Shown in pieces: positions 16,835-26,401 of a stretch of DNA of 64,000 nucleotides. The position numbers and the translations under genes were made by a program. Below the pieces are notes generated by a model, which worked only from the letters and a program-made list of their open reading frames with translations, did no database searches and was not told the DNA's origin. Numbering within the stretch: position 1 is the stretch's first letter; each line of letters opens with the position of its first letter. This DNA comes from Hydrogenophaga intermedia (GTDB lineage Bacteria; Pseudomonadota; Gammaproteobacteria; Burkholderiales; Burkholderiaceae_C): NCBI RefSeq assembly GCF_000723405.1, contig NZ_CCAE010000001.1, positions 211,689 through 275,688 of the forward strand, given 5' to 3'.

Positions 16835-19738
16835 ATGACCGACACCGTGCAGCAACCCGGCCTGGCCTCGCTGGCCAAGTCCTTCGAACCCGCCCCCATC
16901 GAAGCCCGCTGGGGCCCCTGGTGGGAGCAGCGCGGCGTCGGCAAGGCCGGGTTCCGCGGCACGGGCGAGGCCAAGGCCGGCGCACCCGCGTTCAGCATCC
17001 AGCTGCCGCCGCCGAACGTGACCGGCACCCTGCACATGGGCCACGCGTTCAACCAGACCATCATGGACAGCCTGACGCGCTACCACCGCATGATGGGCGC
17101 GAACACCCTGTGGGTCCCGGGCACCGACCACGCCGGCATTGCCACGCAGATCGTCGTCGAGCGGCAACTGCAAGAACAGAAGATCAGCCGTCACGACCTC
17201 GGCCGCGAGGCCTTCACGAAGAAGGTCTGGGAGTGGAAGGAGAAAAGCGGCAACACGATCACCACGCAAATGCGCCGCATGGGCGACACCGTGGATTGGT
17301 CGCGCGAGTACTTCACCATGGACGACAAGCTCTCGTCGGTGGTCACCGAGACCTTCGTGCGCCTGTACGAGCAGGGCCTCATCTACCGCGGCAAACGCCT
17401 GGTCAACTGGGACCCGGTGCTCAAATCGGCGGTGAGCGACCTCGAGGTCGAGTCGGTCGAGTCCGAAGGCAAGATGCACTACATCTGCTACCCGTTTGTG
17501 GACGGGCCGCAGATGATCGATGGCCAGTTGACGCGCGGCATGACCATCGCCACCACGCGCCCCGAGACCATGCTGGCCGACGGCGCCCTGGCCGTGCACC
17601 CCGAGGACGATCGTTACCGCCACCTCGTCGGCAAATATGTCGATCTGCCGCTGTGCGACCGCCAGATCCCCATCATCGCGGACGACTTCGTGGACCGCGA
17701 GTTCGGCTCGGGCTGCGTGAAGATCACCGGCGCGCACGACTTCAACGACTACGCCTGCGCGCTGCGGCACAACATCCCGCTTATCACCATCTTCACGCTG
17801 GACGCGAAGGTGAACGAGAACGGCCCCAAGGCCTACCAAGGCCTGGACCGCTTCGACGCCCGCAAGGCCGTGGTGGCCGACCTGGAGACCCAGGGCTTCC
17901 TGCTGGAAGTGAAGCCGCACAAGCTCATGCTGCCGATCTGCGCGCGCACCGGCCAGGTGGTGGAGCCCATGCTCACGGACCAGTGGTTCGTGGCCATGAC
18001 GAAAGTCAGCGACAAGGATCCGACGGGCAAGAGCATTGCGCAGAAGGCGATCGATGCGGTCGATTCGGGTGAAGTGAAGTTCGTGCCCGAGAACTGGGTC
18101 AACACCTACGACCAGTGGATGAAGAACATCCAGGACTGGTGCATCAGCCGCCAACTCTGGTGGGGCCACCAGATCCCCGCCTGGTACGACGAGGACGGCA
18201 AGATCTACGTGGCGCGCAACGAGGCCGACGCCAAAGCCCAGGCACCGGGCAAGACGCTCACTCGCGACCCCGATGTGCTCGACACCTGGTACTCGTCTGC
18301 GCTCGTGCCCTTCAGCACCATGGGCTGGCCGGATCAGAAGAGCGGCCCCACCGAGGACTACGACGTCTACCTGCCCAGCAGCGTGCTGGTCACAGGCTAC
18401 GACATCATTTTCTTCTGGGTCGCGCGCATGATCATGATGACGACCCACTTCACCGGTCGCGTGCCCTTCCGCCACGTCTACATCCACGGTCTGGTGCGTG
18501 ACGCGCAGGGGCGCAAGATGAGCAAGAGCGAAGGCAACGTGCTCGACCCGGTTGACCTGATCGACGGCATCGCGCTGGCGCCGCTGCTGGACAAGCGCAC
18601 CACCGGCCTGCGCAAGCCCGAGACCGCGCCGCGCGTGCGCAAGGACACCGAGAAGGAGTTCCCCGAGGGCATTCCCGCCTACGGCGCCGACGCGCTGCGC
18701 TTCACCTTCGCCGCGCTGGCCTCGCTGGGCCGCAGCATCAACTTCGACAGCAAGCGCTGCGAGGGCTACCGCAACTTCTGCAACAAGCTCTGGAACGCCA
18801 CGCGTTTCGTGCTGATGAACTGCGAAGGGCAGGACTGCGGGCTGCAGGAGCACACCAAGGAAGAGTGCGCCGTCGGCCAGCCCTTCCACGGCTACCTGAG
18901 CTTCAGCCAGGCAGACCGCTGGATTTCGTCGACCCTGCAGCGCACCGAGGCCAGCGTGGCCCAGGGCTTCGCCGAGTACCGCCTCGACAACGTCGCCAAC
19001 GCCCTCTACGACTTCGTGTGGAACGAGTTCTGCGACTGGTACCTGGAGATCGCCAAGGTGCAGATCCAGACCGGCGACGCCGCACAGCAGCGCGCCACGC
19101 GCCGCACGCTTATCCGCACGCTGGAGGCCATCCAGCGCCTGGCGCACCCCATCATTCCCTTCATCACCGAAGAGCTGTGGCAGAAGGTGGCGCCAGTGGC
19201 CGGCCGCGCGGGCGAGTCGGTGGCCCTGGCCGCCTACCCCGTGAGCCAGCCCGAGCGCGTCGACGAGGCCGCCGAGGCGCACGTCGTTCGTCTGAAGAAG
19301 CTGGTGGACGCCTGCCGCACGCTGCGCGGCGAGATGGGCGTGTCCCCGGCACAGCGCCTGCCGCTGTACACCGTGGGCGACGCCGAGTTCCTGCGCGCTG
19401 CCGCGCCGGTGCTGCAGGCCCTGGCCAAGCTGGCCGAAGTGCGCGTGTTCGACGACGAGGCCGCCTGGGCCCAGGCCGCGGGCGCGGCACCGGTGGCCGT
19501 GGTGGGCGAGGCGCGCCTGTGCCTGTTCATGGAAATCGACGTGGCGGCCGAGAAGGCTCGCCTGGGCAAGGAAGCCGCGCGCCTGCAGGGCGAGATCACC
19601 AAGGCCCAGGGCAAGCTCGGCAACGAGGGCTTCGTGGCGCGCGCGCCAGCGGCGGTGATCGATCAGGAGAAGCAGCGCCTGGCCGACTTCGGCGCCACGC
19701 TGGAAAAAGTGCAGGCCCAGCTCGCGCGACTGGGCTGA
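16835..19738 (+). CDS. valS: valyl-tRNA synthetase
   Basis: Charges tRNA-Val; 967 residues, as expected for a class Ia synthetase. The HIGH-equivalent is HMGH at 67-70 ([10 protein letters not shown]) and the KMSKS loop is at 561-565. The editing (CP1) domain lies between them with [22 protein letters not shown]. The C-terminal coiled coil that binds tRNA is the last about 70 residues ([20 protein letters not shown]). A loop rich in charged residues ([21 protein letters not shown]) after KMSKS is typical of betaproteobacterial ValRS. It converges on the gene that ends four bases later. Confidence 0.98.
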   Translation: MTDTVQQPGLASLAKSFEPAPIEARWGPWWEQRGVGKAGFRGTGEAKAGAPAFSIQLPPPNVTGTLHMGHAFNQTIMDSLTRYHRMMGANTLWVPGTDHAGIATQIVVERQLQEQKISRHDLGREAFTKKVWEWKEKSGNTITTQMRRMGDTVDWSREYFTMDDKLSSVVTETFVRLYEQGLIYRGKRLVNWDPVLKSAVSDLEVESVESEGKMHYICYPFVDGPQMIDGQLTRGMTIATTRPETMLADGALAVHPEDDRYRHLVGKYVDLPLCDRQIPIIADDFVDREFGSGCVKITGAHDFNDYACALRHNIPLITIFTLDAKVNENGPKAYQGLDRFDARKAVVADLETQGFLLEVKPHKLMLPICARTGQVVEPMLTDQWFVAMTKVSDKDPTGKSIAQKAIDAVDSGEVKFVPENWVNTYDQWMKNIQDWCISRQLWWGHQIPAWYDEDGKIYVARNEADAKAQAPGKTLTRDPDVLDTWYSSALVPFSTMGWPDQKSGPTEDYDVYLPSSVLVTGYDIIFFWVARMIMMTTHFTGRVPFRHVYIHGLVRDAQGRKMSKSEGNVLDPVDLIDGIALAPLLDKRTTGLRKPETAPRVRKDTEKEFPEGIPAYGADALRFTFAALASLGRSINFDSKRCEGYRNFCNKLWNATRFVLMNCEGQDCGLQEHTKEECAVGQPFHGYLSFSQADRWISSTLQRTEASVAQGFAEYRLDNVANALYDFVWNEFCDWYLEIAKVQIQTGDAAQQRATRRTLIRTLEAIQRLAHPIIPFITEELWQKVAPVAGRAGESVALAAYPVSQPERVDEAAEAHVVRLKKLVDACRTLRGEMGVSPAQRLPLYTVGDAEFLRAAAPVLQALAKLAEVRVFDDEAAWAQAAGAAPVAVVGEARLCLFMEIDVAAEKARLGKEAARLQGEITKAQGKLGNEGFVARAPAAVIDQEKQRLADFGATLEKVQAQLARLG

Positions 19739-19741
19739 GGC

Positions 19742-20800
19742 TCAGTCTCTGGAGAGGGCCGCGAGCGAGGCCCATTGTGAAGGTGAGGCCGACTGCGGCG
19801 GGTCGCCCGACTCCGGGAAGCCCAGGCTGTCGAGCATCGCGAAATCGCTGCTGCCGGGCTCGCGGCGGGCATCGTCGGGCGACAGCGTTTCGTGGATGCG
19901 GTGCGCCAGGTACCAACTGGCGCGCAGCTTGGCCTCGCGCGTGTGCGAGCCCAGACGCGGCGTGAGGTGCAGGTTGGGAATGCCGTACAGTGGCGAGCCC
20001 GGCGCTGCGAACTGCGCGTTCGCGCCGTCGAGCAGGCAGGCGTCGATGCGGCCGTCGCACAAGGCCAGTGCCAAGGCCTCGGGCTCGAACAGCGCGCTGC
20101 GGCTCACGCCGACCCAGAGCTGGCCGGTCTTGCAGTGGTTGAGCAGGCGCTCGTTGATCCAGCCCTTGAAACGCGAGGCGTAGACCATCTGCAGCGAGAT
20201 GGCGTCGGAGCGCTCGAGCAGTTCCTGCAGGGGCACGGGCTCCACGTGCAGCTTGTCCCACAGCTCGGCGGCGTGGTGCACGGCCGGGTCGTAGCCCAGC
20301 ACGCGCACGCCCAGGCTGCGCAGCATCGGCGCCAGCGTGTGCGCCACAGGCGCCAGGCCCAACAAGCCCACGGTGCTGCCCGCGAGTTCGCGGCCCATGC
20401 GCACCTGGCCCAGCTTGCGGCCCAGCAAGGCGCTCACCATGCCCCGGCGGTAGAGCATGAGCAGCCCGTAGAGAAGGTATTCGGCGTTGGAGCGCACCGT
20501 GGCGCTGCGCGCCTGCAGCACGCGCACGTGGCGCTGCGCGCAGGCGTTGAGGTCGGTGTTGTCGCTGGAGATCTGCATGCGCGCGACCATCATCAGGTTC
20601 GGCGCATGGTCGAGGAATTCCTGGGAGACCACCACGTGGGGTGGCAGCACCACCGCGCGGGCGTCGGCCAGCGCGCGGCGCAACTCGGCCGGGTCGTCGG
20701 CCAGCTCGGGCAGGTAGACCACGTCATGGCGTTCCTGCAGCCACGCCAGGGCTTCGGGCACCAGCGGATCAACGAGCAGGACGTCCATGGGGGTGGGCAT
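19742..20800 (-). CDS. degenerate D-2-hydroxyacid dehydrogenase-like protein
   Basis: A 352-residue protein with the fold of NAD-dependent D-2-hydroxyacid dehydrogenases. The key residues are altered. The nucleotide motif, normally GxGxxG, reads GLLGLAPVAHTLA from residue 145. The catalytic histidine of TPHxG is arginine (LTPRLGSHT, R282). The acidic residue of the LDVFxxEP segment is gone (LLDGANAQFAAP). The substrate-binding arginine seems kept (GVSRSALF, R234). The protein may be a non-catalytic regulator or bind a different ligand. Its start overlaps the stop of the TusA-like gene as ATGA. Confidence 0.75.
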   Translation of the reverse strand: MPTPMDVLLVDPLVPEALAWLQERHDVVYLPELADDPAELRRALADARAVVLPPHVVVSQEFLDHAPNLMMVARMQISSDNTDLNACAQRHVRVLQARSATVRSNAEYLLYGLLMLYRRGMVSALLGRKLGQVRMGRELAGSTVGLLGLAPVAHTLAPMLRSLGVRVLGYDPAVHHAAELWDKLHVEPVPLQELLERSDAISLQMVYASRFKGWINERLLNHCKTGQLWVGVSRSALFEPEALALALCDGRIDACLLDGANAQFAAPGSPLYGIPNLHLTPRLGSHTREAKLRASWYLAHRIHETLSPDDARREPGSSDFAMLDSLGFPESGDPPQSASPSQWASLAALSRD

Positions 20801-21030
20801 CAGCGGCGCTTGAGCACCGAGATGAAATCGCCGCCCGCCGTTTCCTGGTGGACGAGCAGGTTGCCGGTCTGCTTGGCGAAGGCCTGGAAATCGCGCACCG
20901 AGCCGGCGTCGGTGGCCACCACCTTGAGCGTCTGGCCGCTGTGCATCTCGGCGAGGGCTTTCTTGGCCTTCAGGATGGGCAGCGGGCAGTTCAGGCCCCG
21001 GGCGTCGAGTTCTCGGTCAGCGGCGATCAT
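20800..21030 (-). CDS. TusA-family sulfurtransferase-like protein
   Basis: A 76-residue protein with the family signature DARGLNCPLPILKAKKAL, including the CPxP motif with the sulfur-carrying cysteine C15. The size and the C-terminal strand (GGDFISVLKRR) fit TusA/YeeD/YedF proteins. These carry persulfide sulfur for tRNA thiolation, molybdenum cofactor or sulfur oxidation. Here it is coupled to a degenerate dehydrogenase-like gene rather than to known Tus partners, so its sulfur acceptor is unknown. Confidence 0.88.
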   Translation of the reverse strand: MIAADRELDARGLNCPLPILKAKKALAEMHSGQTLKVVATDAGSVRDFQAFAKQTGNLLVHQETAGGDFISVLKRR

Positions 21031-21063
21031 GGAAGCAGGGCTCCGTGAGGGAAACGGCGCATT

Positions 21064-21609
21064 TTAGGCTGCGTCGGCCTTTGGTGTGTCGTCAAGGAAT
21101 TGGGGCTGATGGCCCTGTGACAAAAGCCACTGGGCCAGGGCCAGTCCCGTCCCGGCTCGCCAACAGCGCACCGCCGCTGGCGCCAGCAGCCGGTACTCCG
21201 ACAGCTCGGGTGAGAGGCGCACCATGCCCCGACAGCGGGCGTGGTAGCTGATGATGACCTGGTTCATGCGCTGGAAGTCGTGCACGGCCACCAGGCTCAG
21301 GGACTCGGTCTCCAGCGAGGTTTCCTCGGCGATCTCGCGACGGATGCCGTCCTCGGGCGTTTCGCCGGCTTCCATGAAACCGGTGATCAGGCCGAAGAAG
21401 CGACCCGGCCAGGCGGCGTTGCGAGCCAGCAGGATCTGCCCATCGAGCTCGACGATGGCCGCGAGCACCGGCGTGGGGTTGTTCCAGTGGGTGTAGTCGC
21501 AGGCCGGGCAGCGCAGGCGCCGCTTGTCGCCGCCGTCCTCGGCCTGCACGATCTCGCGCAGCGCGGTGGCGCACTGCGGGCAATAGCGGAATGCGCCGTC
21601 GCCGCTCAC
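21064..21609 (-). CDS. Nudix hydrolase with zinc ribbon (NudC-like)
   Basis: About 181 residues. The N-terminus has a four-cysteine zinc ribbon (CPQC then CPAC), and the Nudix box is GFMEAGETPEDGIRREIAEE followed by TSLE, which fits GX5EX7REUXEEXGU except Ser in place of Gly. Such proteins hydrolyse nucleoside diphosphate derivatives, for example NADH. I chose the GTG at 21609, just after the cysM stop, because the frame upstream of it is low-complexity read-through of cysM. The gene is therefore in one operon with cysM. Confidence 0.82.
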   Translation of the reverse strand: MSGDGAFRYCPQCATALREIVQAEDGGDKRRLRCPACDYTHWNNPTPVLAAIVELDGQILLARNAAWPGRFFGLITGFMEAGETPEDGIRREIAEETSLETESLSLVAVHDFQRMNQVIISYHARCRGMVRLSPELSEYRLLAPAAVRCWRAGTGLALAQWLLSQGHQPQFLDDTPKADAA

Positions 21610-21613
21610 GGGC

Positions 21614-22516
21614 TCAGGCGGGGAAGACGCCGGTGGACAAATACCGGTCGCCGCGGTCGCAGACCACGAAGACGATGGTGGCGTTCTCCACCTGGCGCGA
21701 GACCTGCAAGGCCGTCCAGAGCGCACCGGCAGCGGAGATGCCGCCGAAGATGCCTTCCTCGCGCGCCATGCGCCGGGCCATGTCCTCGGCATCGGCCTGC
21801 GACACGTAGATCATCTCGTCGACCGCCTTGGGGTCGTAGATCTTGGGCAGGTACTCCTCGGGCCACTTGCGGATGCCGGGGATGCGCGAGCCCTCACTGG
21901 GCTGCGCGCCGACGATGCGCACGGCCGGGTTCTTTTCCTTGAGAAAGCGCGAGACACCGGTGATGGTGCCGGTGGTGCCCATGGCGCTGACGAAGTGGGT
22001 GATGCGCCCGCCGGTCTGTTCCCACAACTCGGGGCCGGTGGTCTCGTAGTGGATGCGCGGATTGTCCGGGTTGGCGAACTGGTCGAGCACGAGGCCCTTG
22101 CCCTCGGCCTGCATCTTGTCGGCCAGGTCGCGCGCGGATTCCATGCCACCGCTCTTGGGCGTGAGGATGAGTTCGGCCCCGAAGGCCTTCATGGTCTGGG
22201 CGCGCTCGATGGAGAGGTCCTCCGGCATGATGAGCACCATGCGGTAGCCCTTGATCGCCGCGGCCATGGCCAGGGCGATGCCGGTGTTGCCGGAGGTGGC
22301 TTCGATCAGCGTGTCGCCGGGCTTGATTTCGCCACGCTCTTCGGCCCGGCGGATCATGGACAGCGCGGGCCGGTCTTTCACCGAACCGGCTGGGTTGTTG
22401 CCTTCGAGCTTGGCCAGGATGACGTTGCCGCGCGGGCCGTTCTCGGCAGCGCCGATGCGCTGCAGCGCCACCAGGGGCGTGCGGCCGATGGCATCTTCGA
22501 TGGTGGGGTATTGCAT
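21614..22516 (-). CDS. cysM: cysteine synthase B (O-acetylserine sulfhydrylase)
   Basis: Makes cysteine from O-acetylserine and sulfide or thiosulfate. The 300-residue sequence starts MQYPTIEDAIGRTPLV. The PLP lysine lies in EGNNPAGSVKDRPAL, the phosphate loop is TSGNTGIALA, and GTTGTITGVSRFLKE and GISAAGALWTAL complete the fold type II pocket. The CysM-type loop PEEYLPKIYDP is present. The ATG at 22516 lies 36 bases from the divergent tRNA-Leu gene, so the two promoters must share this short space. Confidence 0.94.
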   Translation of the reverse strand: MQYPTIEDAIGRTPLVALQRIGAAENGPRGNVILAKLEGNNPAGSVKDRPALSMIRRAEERGEIKPGDTLIEATSGNTGIALAMAAAIKGYRMVLIMPEDLSIERAQTMKAFGAELILTPKSGGMESARDLADKMQAEGKGLVLDQFANPDNPRIHYETTGPELWEQTGGRITHFVSAMGTTGTITGVSRFLKEKNPAVRIVGAQPSEGSRIPGIRKWPEEYLPKIYDPKAVDEMIYVSQADAEDMARRMAREEGIFGGISAAGALWTALQVSRQVENATIVFVVCDRGDRYLSTGVFPA

Positions 22517-22551
22517 GGCGCCACTGTGCCATAATCCGCGCCCTTGCTCGG

Positions 22552-22636
22552 GCCGAAGTGGCGGAATCGGTAGACGCAGCGGATTCAAAATCCGCCGCCG
22601 CAAGGTGTGCCGGTTCGAGTCCGGCCTTCGGCACCA
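22552..22636 (+). tRNA. tRNA-Leu (anticodon CAA)
   Basis: An 85-base type II tRNA with CCA encoded. The acceptor GCCGAAG pairs with CTTCGGC. The anticodon stem GCGGA/TCCGC encloses loop TTCAAAA with anticodon CAA, reading UUG. A long variable arm (about CGCCGCAAGGTGT) marks it as Leu, and the T arm is GCCGG-TTCGAGT-CCGGC. A -10-like CATAAT lies 17 bases upstream of the tRNA 5' end. Confidence 0.97.
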
Positions 22637-22700
22637 CCCTGGCAAGACCTTTCACAACAACCCGCCTCGCGCGGGCTTTTTTGTTGGCCCGAGGGCGATC

Positions 22701-23621
22701 TCAGGCGCGCAGGCCGTCGGCCACGCGGGGGTAGCGCAGCCGCAAGCCCAGTTCGGTCTTCATGCGCTCATTGCGCAGCCGGCGCGATTCGCTCATGAAG
22801 CTCAGCAGCACCAGGGGCAACTGGTCGTTCGCGGTGTCGCGCGGCACACGCGGCGGCCGGGGCAGGCCGTAGAGATCGGCCGCGAGGTCGAAGTAATCGC
22901 CCATCTTCAGCTCGCTGTCGTCCACCACGTTGACCACGCGCTGCGCTCGGCCGCGCCACAGGGCGAGTGCGCAAGCGCGCGCCAGGTCATCGGCGTGAAT
23001 GTGGCTGGTGTAAACGTCGTCCTCGGCGCGCAGCACGGGCGTGCCGCGTTGCAGGCGCTCGCGCGGCGTGCCGCCTTCGCGGTCGTTGGCGTAGATGCCG
23101 GGGATGCGCAGCACGCTGCTGCGCACGCCCAGGGCGCGGCCGAGCCAGCGCACGCGGTCTTCGGCGTCCACGCGACGCGAGGCGCGTGGCGTGCGCGGTT
23201 GCGCGGGCTGGCATTCGCTGGTCCAGGCGCCGTCGCGGTCGCCATAAACGCCGGTGGTAGAGCCGTAGACCAGCGCCAGCGGCGGCGTACGCTGCGCCAG
23301 CGCCTGCACCAGCGCGCGCGTGCGTGGGTCGACGCGCCAGTCGGCCATGTCCTGCGAAGGTGGCGGCGCCAGGTGCAGCACGCGCGTGGCCACCCCGGCC
23401 AGGCGGCGCAGGCTCCGCGGCTCGTCAAGATTGCCCTGCAGTGGCACGAGCCCGGCCGCACGCAGGGCGGGCGCCCGGTCGGGGGTGGAGGTGAGCGCCA
23501 GCAGGCGCGCCCGCCGCCCCGCGCCCAGTGCGCCGGCCGTTCGCAGGCCCACGTCGCCACAGCCCACGATCAGCACCCGTTCACGGCGAAAGCGTGCGGG
23601 CAAGGCGCCAAGGAAACTCAT
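22701..23621 (-). CDS. NAD-dependent epimerase/dehydratase-like (YeeZ-type extended SDR)
   Basis: A 306-residue Rossmann protein. The nucleotide motif is VLIVGCGDVGLRTAGAL near residue 16, followed by the SDR segments LVYGSTTGVYGD and SVLRIPGIYA. The catalytic YxxxK of extended SDRs is not obvious: the region after GVYGD reads SECQPAQPRTPRASRRVDAED. YeeZ-like proteins are also atypical here. Role unknown, possibly nucleotide-sugar related. The start at 23621 places the Rossmann motif close to the N-terminus. It diverges from the reductase gene with 85 bases between. Confidence 0.8.
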   Translation of the reverse strand: MSFLGALPARFRRERVLIVGCGDVGLRTAGALGAGRRARLLALTSTPDRAPALRAAGLVPLQGNLDEPRSLRRLAGVATRVLHLAPPPSQDMADWRVDPRTRALVQALAQRTPPLALVYGSTTGVYGDRDGAWTSECQPAQPRTPRASRRVDAEDRVRWLGRALGVRSSVLRIPGIYANDREGGTPRERLQRGTPVLRAEDDVYTSHIHADDLARACALALWRGRAQRVVNVVDDSELKMGDYFDLAADLYGLPRPPRVPRDTANDQLPLVLLSFMSESRRLRNERMKTELGLRLRYPRVADGLRA

Positions 23622-23706
23622 GCCAAACGGGTTTTTGCGACAATGCGCGGTTGCTTTGAACGGGGCGCGCCAGTGGAGCGAGCCCCTCGACAGAAAGACG
23701 GCGAGT

Positions 23707-24738
23707 ATGACATTCACGATCTCGGTGCAACCCAGCGGGCGCATCTTCACCGCCAACCCCGAAGAGGCCATCCTCGCCGCGGGCATTCGCCAAGGCATCG
23801 GCCTGCCCTATGGCTGCAAGGACGGGGCCTGCGGCTCCTGCAAATGCAAGCTGGTGTCGGGCACGGTGGTGCACGGGCCGCACCAGGCCAAGGCCCTGTC
23901 GGCCGACGAGGAAGCGGCGGGCTACGTGCTCACCTGCTGCGGCGTGGCGCACACCGACGTGGTCATCGAATCGCGCCAGGTCACCGAGCTCGGCGCCTTC
24001 CCCATCAAGAAGATGCCCGCGCGCGTCAACAGCCTCACGCGCGCCTCGCACGACGTGATGGTGCTGCGCCTGCAACTGCCCGCCAGCGACACCTTCCAGT
24101 ACCGCGCGGGCCAGTACGTGGAGTTCATCCTGCGCGACGGCGACCGCCGCAGCTACTCCATGGCCAACGCGCCACACACGCAGGCCGAGGCCCCGGGGCT
24201 GGAGCTGCACCTGCGCCACATGCCCGGCGGCAAGTTCACCGACCAGGTCTTCTCCACCATGAAGGAGAAGGACATCCTGCGTATCGAAGGCCCCTTCGGC
24301 AGCTTCTTCCTGCGCGAGGACAGCGACAAGCCCATGGTCCTGCTCGCCTCGGGCACGGGCTTCGCGCCCATCAAGGCCATCGTGGAGCACATGCGCTTCA
24401 AGGGCATCACCCGCCCGGCCACGCTGTACTGGGGCGGCCGCCGCCCGGCCGATCTGTACCAGAGCGACTGGATCGAGGCGCAACTGGCCGCCATGCCGAA
24501 CCTGAAGTACGTGCCCGTGGTGTCCGACGCCTTGCCCGAGGACGCCTGGACCGGCCGCACAGGCTTCGTGCACCACGCCGTGCTGCAGGACCACGCCGAC
24601 CTCAGCGGCTTCGAGGTCTACGCCTGTGGTGCGCCCATCGTGGTCGAATCGGCCAAGCGCGACTACGTGGCGAAGGCCGGCCTGCCGGAGGAGTTCTTCT
24701 TCGCCGACTCGTTCACGAGTGCCGCCGATAAAGTGTGA
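23707..24738 (+). CDS. 2Fe-2S ferredoxin/FAD reductase (CDP-6-deoxy-glucoseen reductase-like)
   Basis: A 343-residue electron-transfer flavoprotein. The N-terminal plant-type ferredoxin domain has cysteines C37, C42, C45 and C77 (YGCKDGACGSCKCK then LTCC). The FAD domain follows with RSYSMANAP, then the NAD(P) domain with LLASGTGFAPIKAI and the closing YACGAP. The family is often labelled AscD/CDP-6-deoxy-delta-3,4-glucoseen reductase, but in Burkholderiales it is a conserved housekeeping gene far from any deoxysugar genes, so the true partner is uncertain. It is followed after 29 bases by a Bug protein gene. Confidence 0.85.
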   Translation: MTFTISVQPSGRIFTANPEEAILAAGIRQGIGLPYGCKDGACGSCKCKLVSGTVVHGPHQAKALSADEEAAGYVLTCCGVAHTDVVIESRQVTELGAFPIKKMPARVNSLTRASHDVMVLRLQLPASDTFQYRAGQYVEFILRDGDRRSYSMANAPHTQAEAPGLELHLRHMPGGKFTDQVFSTMKEKDILRIEGPFGSFFLREDSDKPMVLLASGTGFAPIKAIVEHMRFKGITRPATLYWGGRRPADLYQSDWIEAQLAAMPNLKYVPVVSDALPEDAWTGRTGFVHHAVLQDHADLSGFEVYACGAPIVVESAKRDYVAKAGLPEEFFFADSFTSAADKV

Positions 24739-24767
24739 TCATCGCAACCCACAACAGGAGACAAGAC

Positions 24768-25739
24768 ATGATTTCCCGCCGCAACGCCTTCGCACTCGCC
24801 GCCGCCGGCACCGCCGCGCTCGCCCTGCCCGCTTGGGCGCAGGCCCGCACCACGCGCATCGTGGTGCCCTTCGCGGCCGGCGGTCCCATCGACGTGACCG
24901 CGCGCATCCTGGCTGACGCGGTGAAGGACTCGCTGGGCACGGTGATCGTGGAGAACCGCCCGGGCGCGGGCGGCAACATCGGCGTGAGCCAGGTGGCCAA
25001 GGCTGCGCCCGATGGCCTCACACTGGGTATTGCCACCACCGCTTCGCACGGCATCAACCCTTGGCTGTTCAAGCAACTGCCGTACGACCCGGCGAAGGAT
25101 TTCGCGCCGGTCACGCAAATGCTGCGGGTACCCAACGTTCTGGTGATGAACGCCGACGCAGCCAAACGCCTGAACATCAACAGCCTGCCGGACCTGATCC
25201 GCTATGGCAAGACCAACCCGGGCAAGCTCAACTACGGCTCGGGCGGCAGCGGCAGCGCCGGCCACTTGGCGGGCGAGCTGTTCAAGAACCAGGCCGGCGT
25301 GTTCGCGGTGCACATCCCCTACAACGGCGGCAACCCGGCGCAATTGGGCCTGCTGTCCGGCCAGGTCGATTTCAACTTCGACAACCTGGCCACGGCGGCC
25401 GCCAACATCCGCGCGGGCAAGCTCAAGGCCCTGGCCGTCACCACCACGCAGCGCAGCAGCGTGATGCCCGATGTGCCCACGGTGGCCGAGACCCTGCCCG
25501 GCTTCGAGATCGACACCTGGTGGGGCCTGGTGGCGCCGGCCGGCACGCCCGCGGACGTGGTGGCCAAGCTCAATGCGGCGTTCACCGCGGCCCTGCAGTC
25601 GCAGGATGTGAAGAGCAAGTTCGCCACACTCATGGCCGAGCCCGCGCCAAGCACACCGCAGGCGTTCGGCGACTTCATGAACCGCGAGCGCACCAAGTAC
25701 GAGCGCATGGTCAAGCTCAGCGGTGCGACCGTGGGCTGA
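24768..25739 (+). CDS. tripartite tricarboxylate transporter (Bug) substrate-binding protein
   Basis: A periplasmic binding protein of 323 residues. The signal peptide is MISRRNAFALAAAGTAALAL with cleavage after AWAQA. Family sections are IVVPFAAGGPIDVTARILA, VIVENRPGAGGNIG and VPTVAETLPGFE. Bug proteins bind carboxylates or other small anions for TctAB-type transporters; the ligand-binding loop here (PFAAGGPID) lacks the common aspartate after PGG. No TctA or TctB gene is nearby, so it is an orphan receptor. A GGAG ribosome binding site precedes the ATG at 24768. Confidence 0.9.
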   Translation: MISRRNAFALAAAGTAALALPAWAQARTTRIVVPFAAGGPIDVTARILADAVKDSLGTVIVENRPGAGGNIGVSQVAKAAPDGLTLGIATTASHGINPWLFKQLPYDPAKDFAPVTQMLRVPNVLVMNADAAKRLNINSLPDLIRYGKTNPGKLNYGSGGSGSAGHLAGELFKNQAGVFAVHIPYNGGNPAQLGLLSGQVDFNFDNLATAAANIRAGKLKALAVTTTQRSSVMPDVPTVAETLPGFEIDTWWGLVAPAGTPADVVAKLNAAFTAALQSQDVKSKFATLMAEPAPSTPQAFGDFMNRERTKYERMVKLSGATVG

Positions 25740-25759
25740 ACCGCCGGCATCAATCGCAC

Positions 25760-25790
25760 AAAGGGCGCCCTCGGGCGCCCTTTCTCTTTT
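25760..25790. terminator. rho-independent terminator
   Basis: AAAGGGCGCC at 25760-25769 and GGCGCCCTTT at 25774-25783 form a ten-pair stem with loop CTCG, followed by TCTCTTTT. It sits between the Bug gene and the convergent sco gene and can serve both strands. Confidence 0.88.
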
Positions 25791-25804
25791 AAGAGGACTG
25801 CGAC

Positions 25805-26401
25805 TCAGCCCTGCAGAAGTATCTTGAGGTCGTCCGCCAGCGACTGCGCTCCGCTGCCGTAGCGGTGGTACAGGCGGATGCGGCCCTGCGGGTCGTACAC
25901 GTAGCTGCCGGCGGAATGGTCCATCGTGTAGCTCGTGGGCGTCTTGCCTTCGACTTTCTTGTAGTAGACCTTGAAGCTCTTGGCCACGGCTTCCAGCTCG
26001 CCCGGCGCGGCGTACAGCGCCAGGAAGCTCGGGTCGAAGTTCGTCACGTACTGCTTCATCACCTCGGGGGTGTCGCGCTCCGGGTCGACGCTGAGAAAGA
26101 GTCCCTGGACACGGTCGCCATCGGGGCCAAGCAGTCGCTTGGCCTCGGCCATCTCCGTCATGGAGGTCGGGCACACGTCGGGGCACTGGGTGAAGCCGAA
26201 GAAGATCACCACGGCCTTGCCCTGGAAATCGGCCAGGGTGCGCTTTTGGCCGTTGTGGTCGGTGAGCGAGAAACCGGTGGCGTAGTCGGCACCGGTGATG
26301 TCGATGGCCTTGAAGGCCTGTGGCGAATCCGAGCACGCGCTCAGCGCGAGGGCGCTGGCGGCGGCCACGAGCAGGCGGCGGCGCGAGAAGGTGTTCACCA
26401 T
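25805..26401 (-). CDS. SCO1/SenC family copper chaperone
   Basis: Delivers copper to the CuA site of cytochrome oxidase. It is a 198-residue lipoprotein-like protein: [17 protein letters not shown] gives both a twin-arginine-like start and a lipobox. The copper ligands are C73 and C77 ([12 protein letters not shown]) and H162 ([10 protein letters not shown]), in a thioredoxin fold. The start overlaps the ctaB stop by seven bases. It is the last gene of the oxidase assembly run. Confidence 0.92.
   Translation of the reverse strand: MVNTFSRRRLLVAAASALALSACSDSPQAFKAIDITGADYATGFSLTDHNGQKRTLADFQGKAVVIFFGFTQCPDVCPTSMTEMAEAKRLLGPDGDRVQGLFLSVDPERDTPEVMKQYVTNFDPSFLALYAAPGELEAVAKSFKVYYKKVEGKTPTSYTMDHSAGSYVYDPQGRIRLYHRYGSGAQSLADDLKILLQG

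Noticed and set aside
14746..19282. Long minus-strand frames opposite the monooxygenase and valS
   Set aside because: GC-driven shadows with Val/Ala/Gly/His-rich composition and no motifs.
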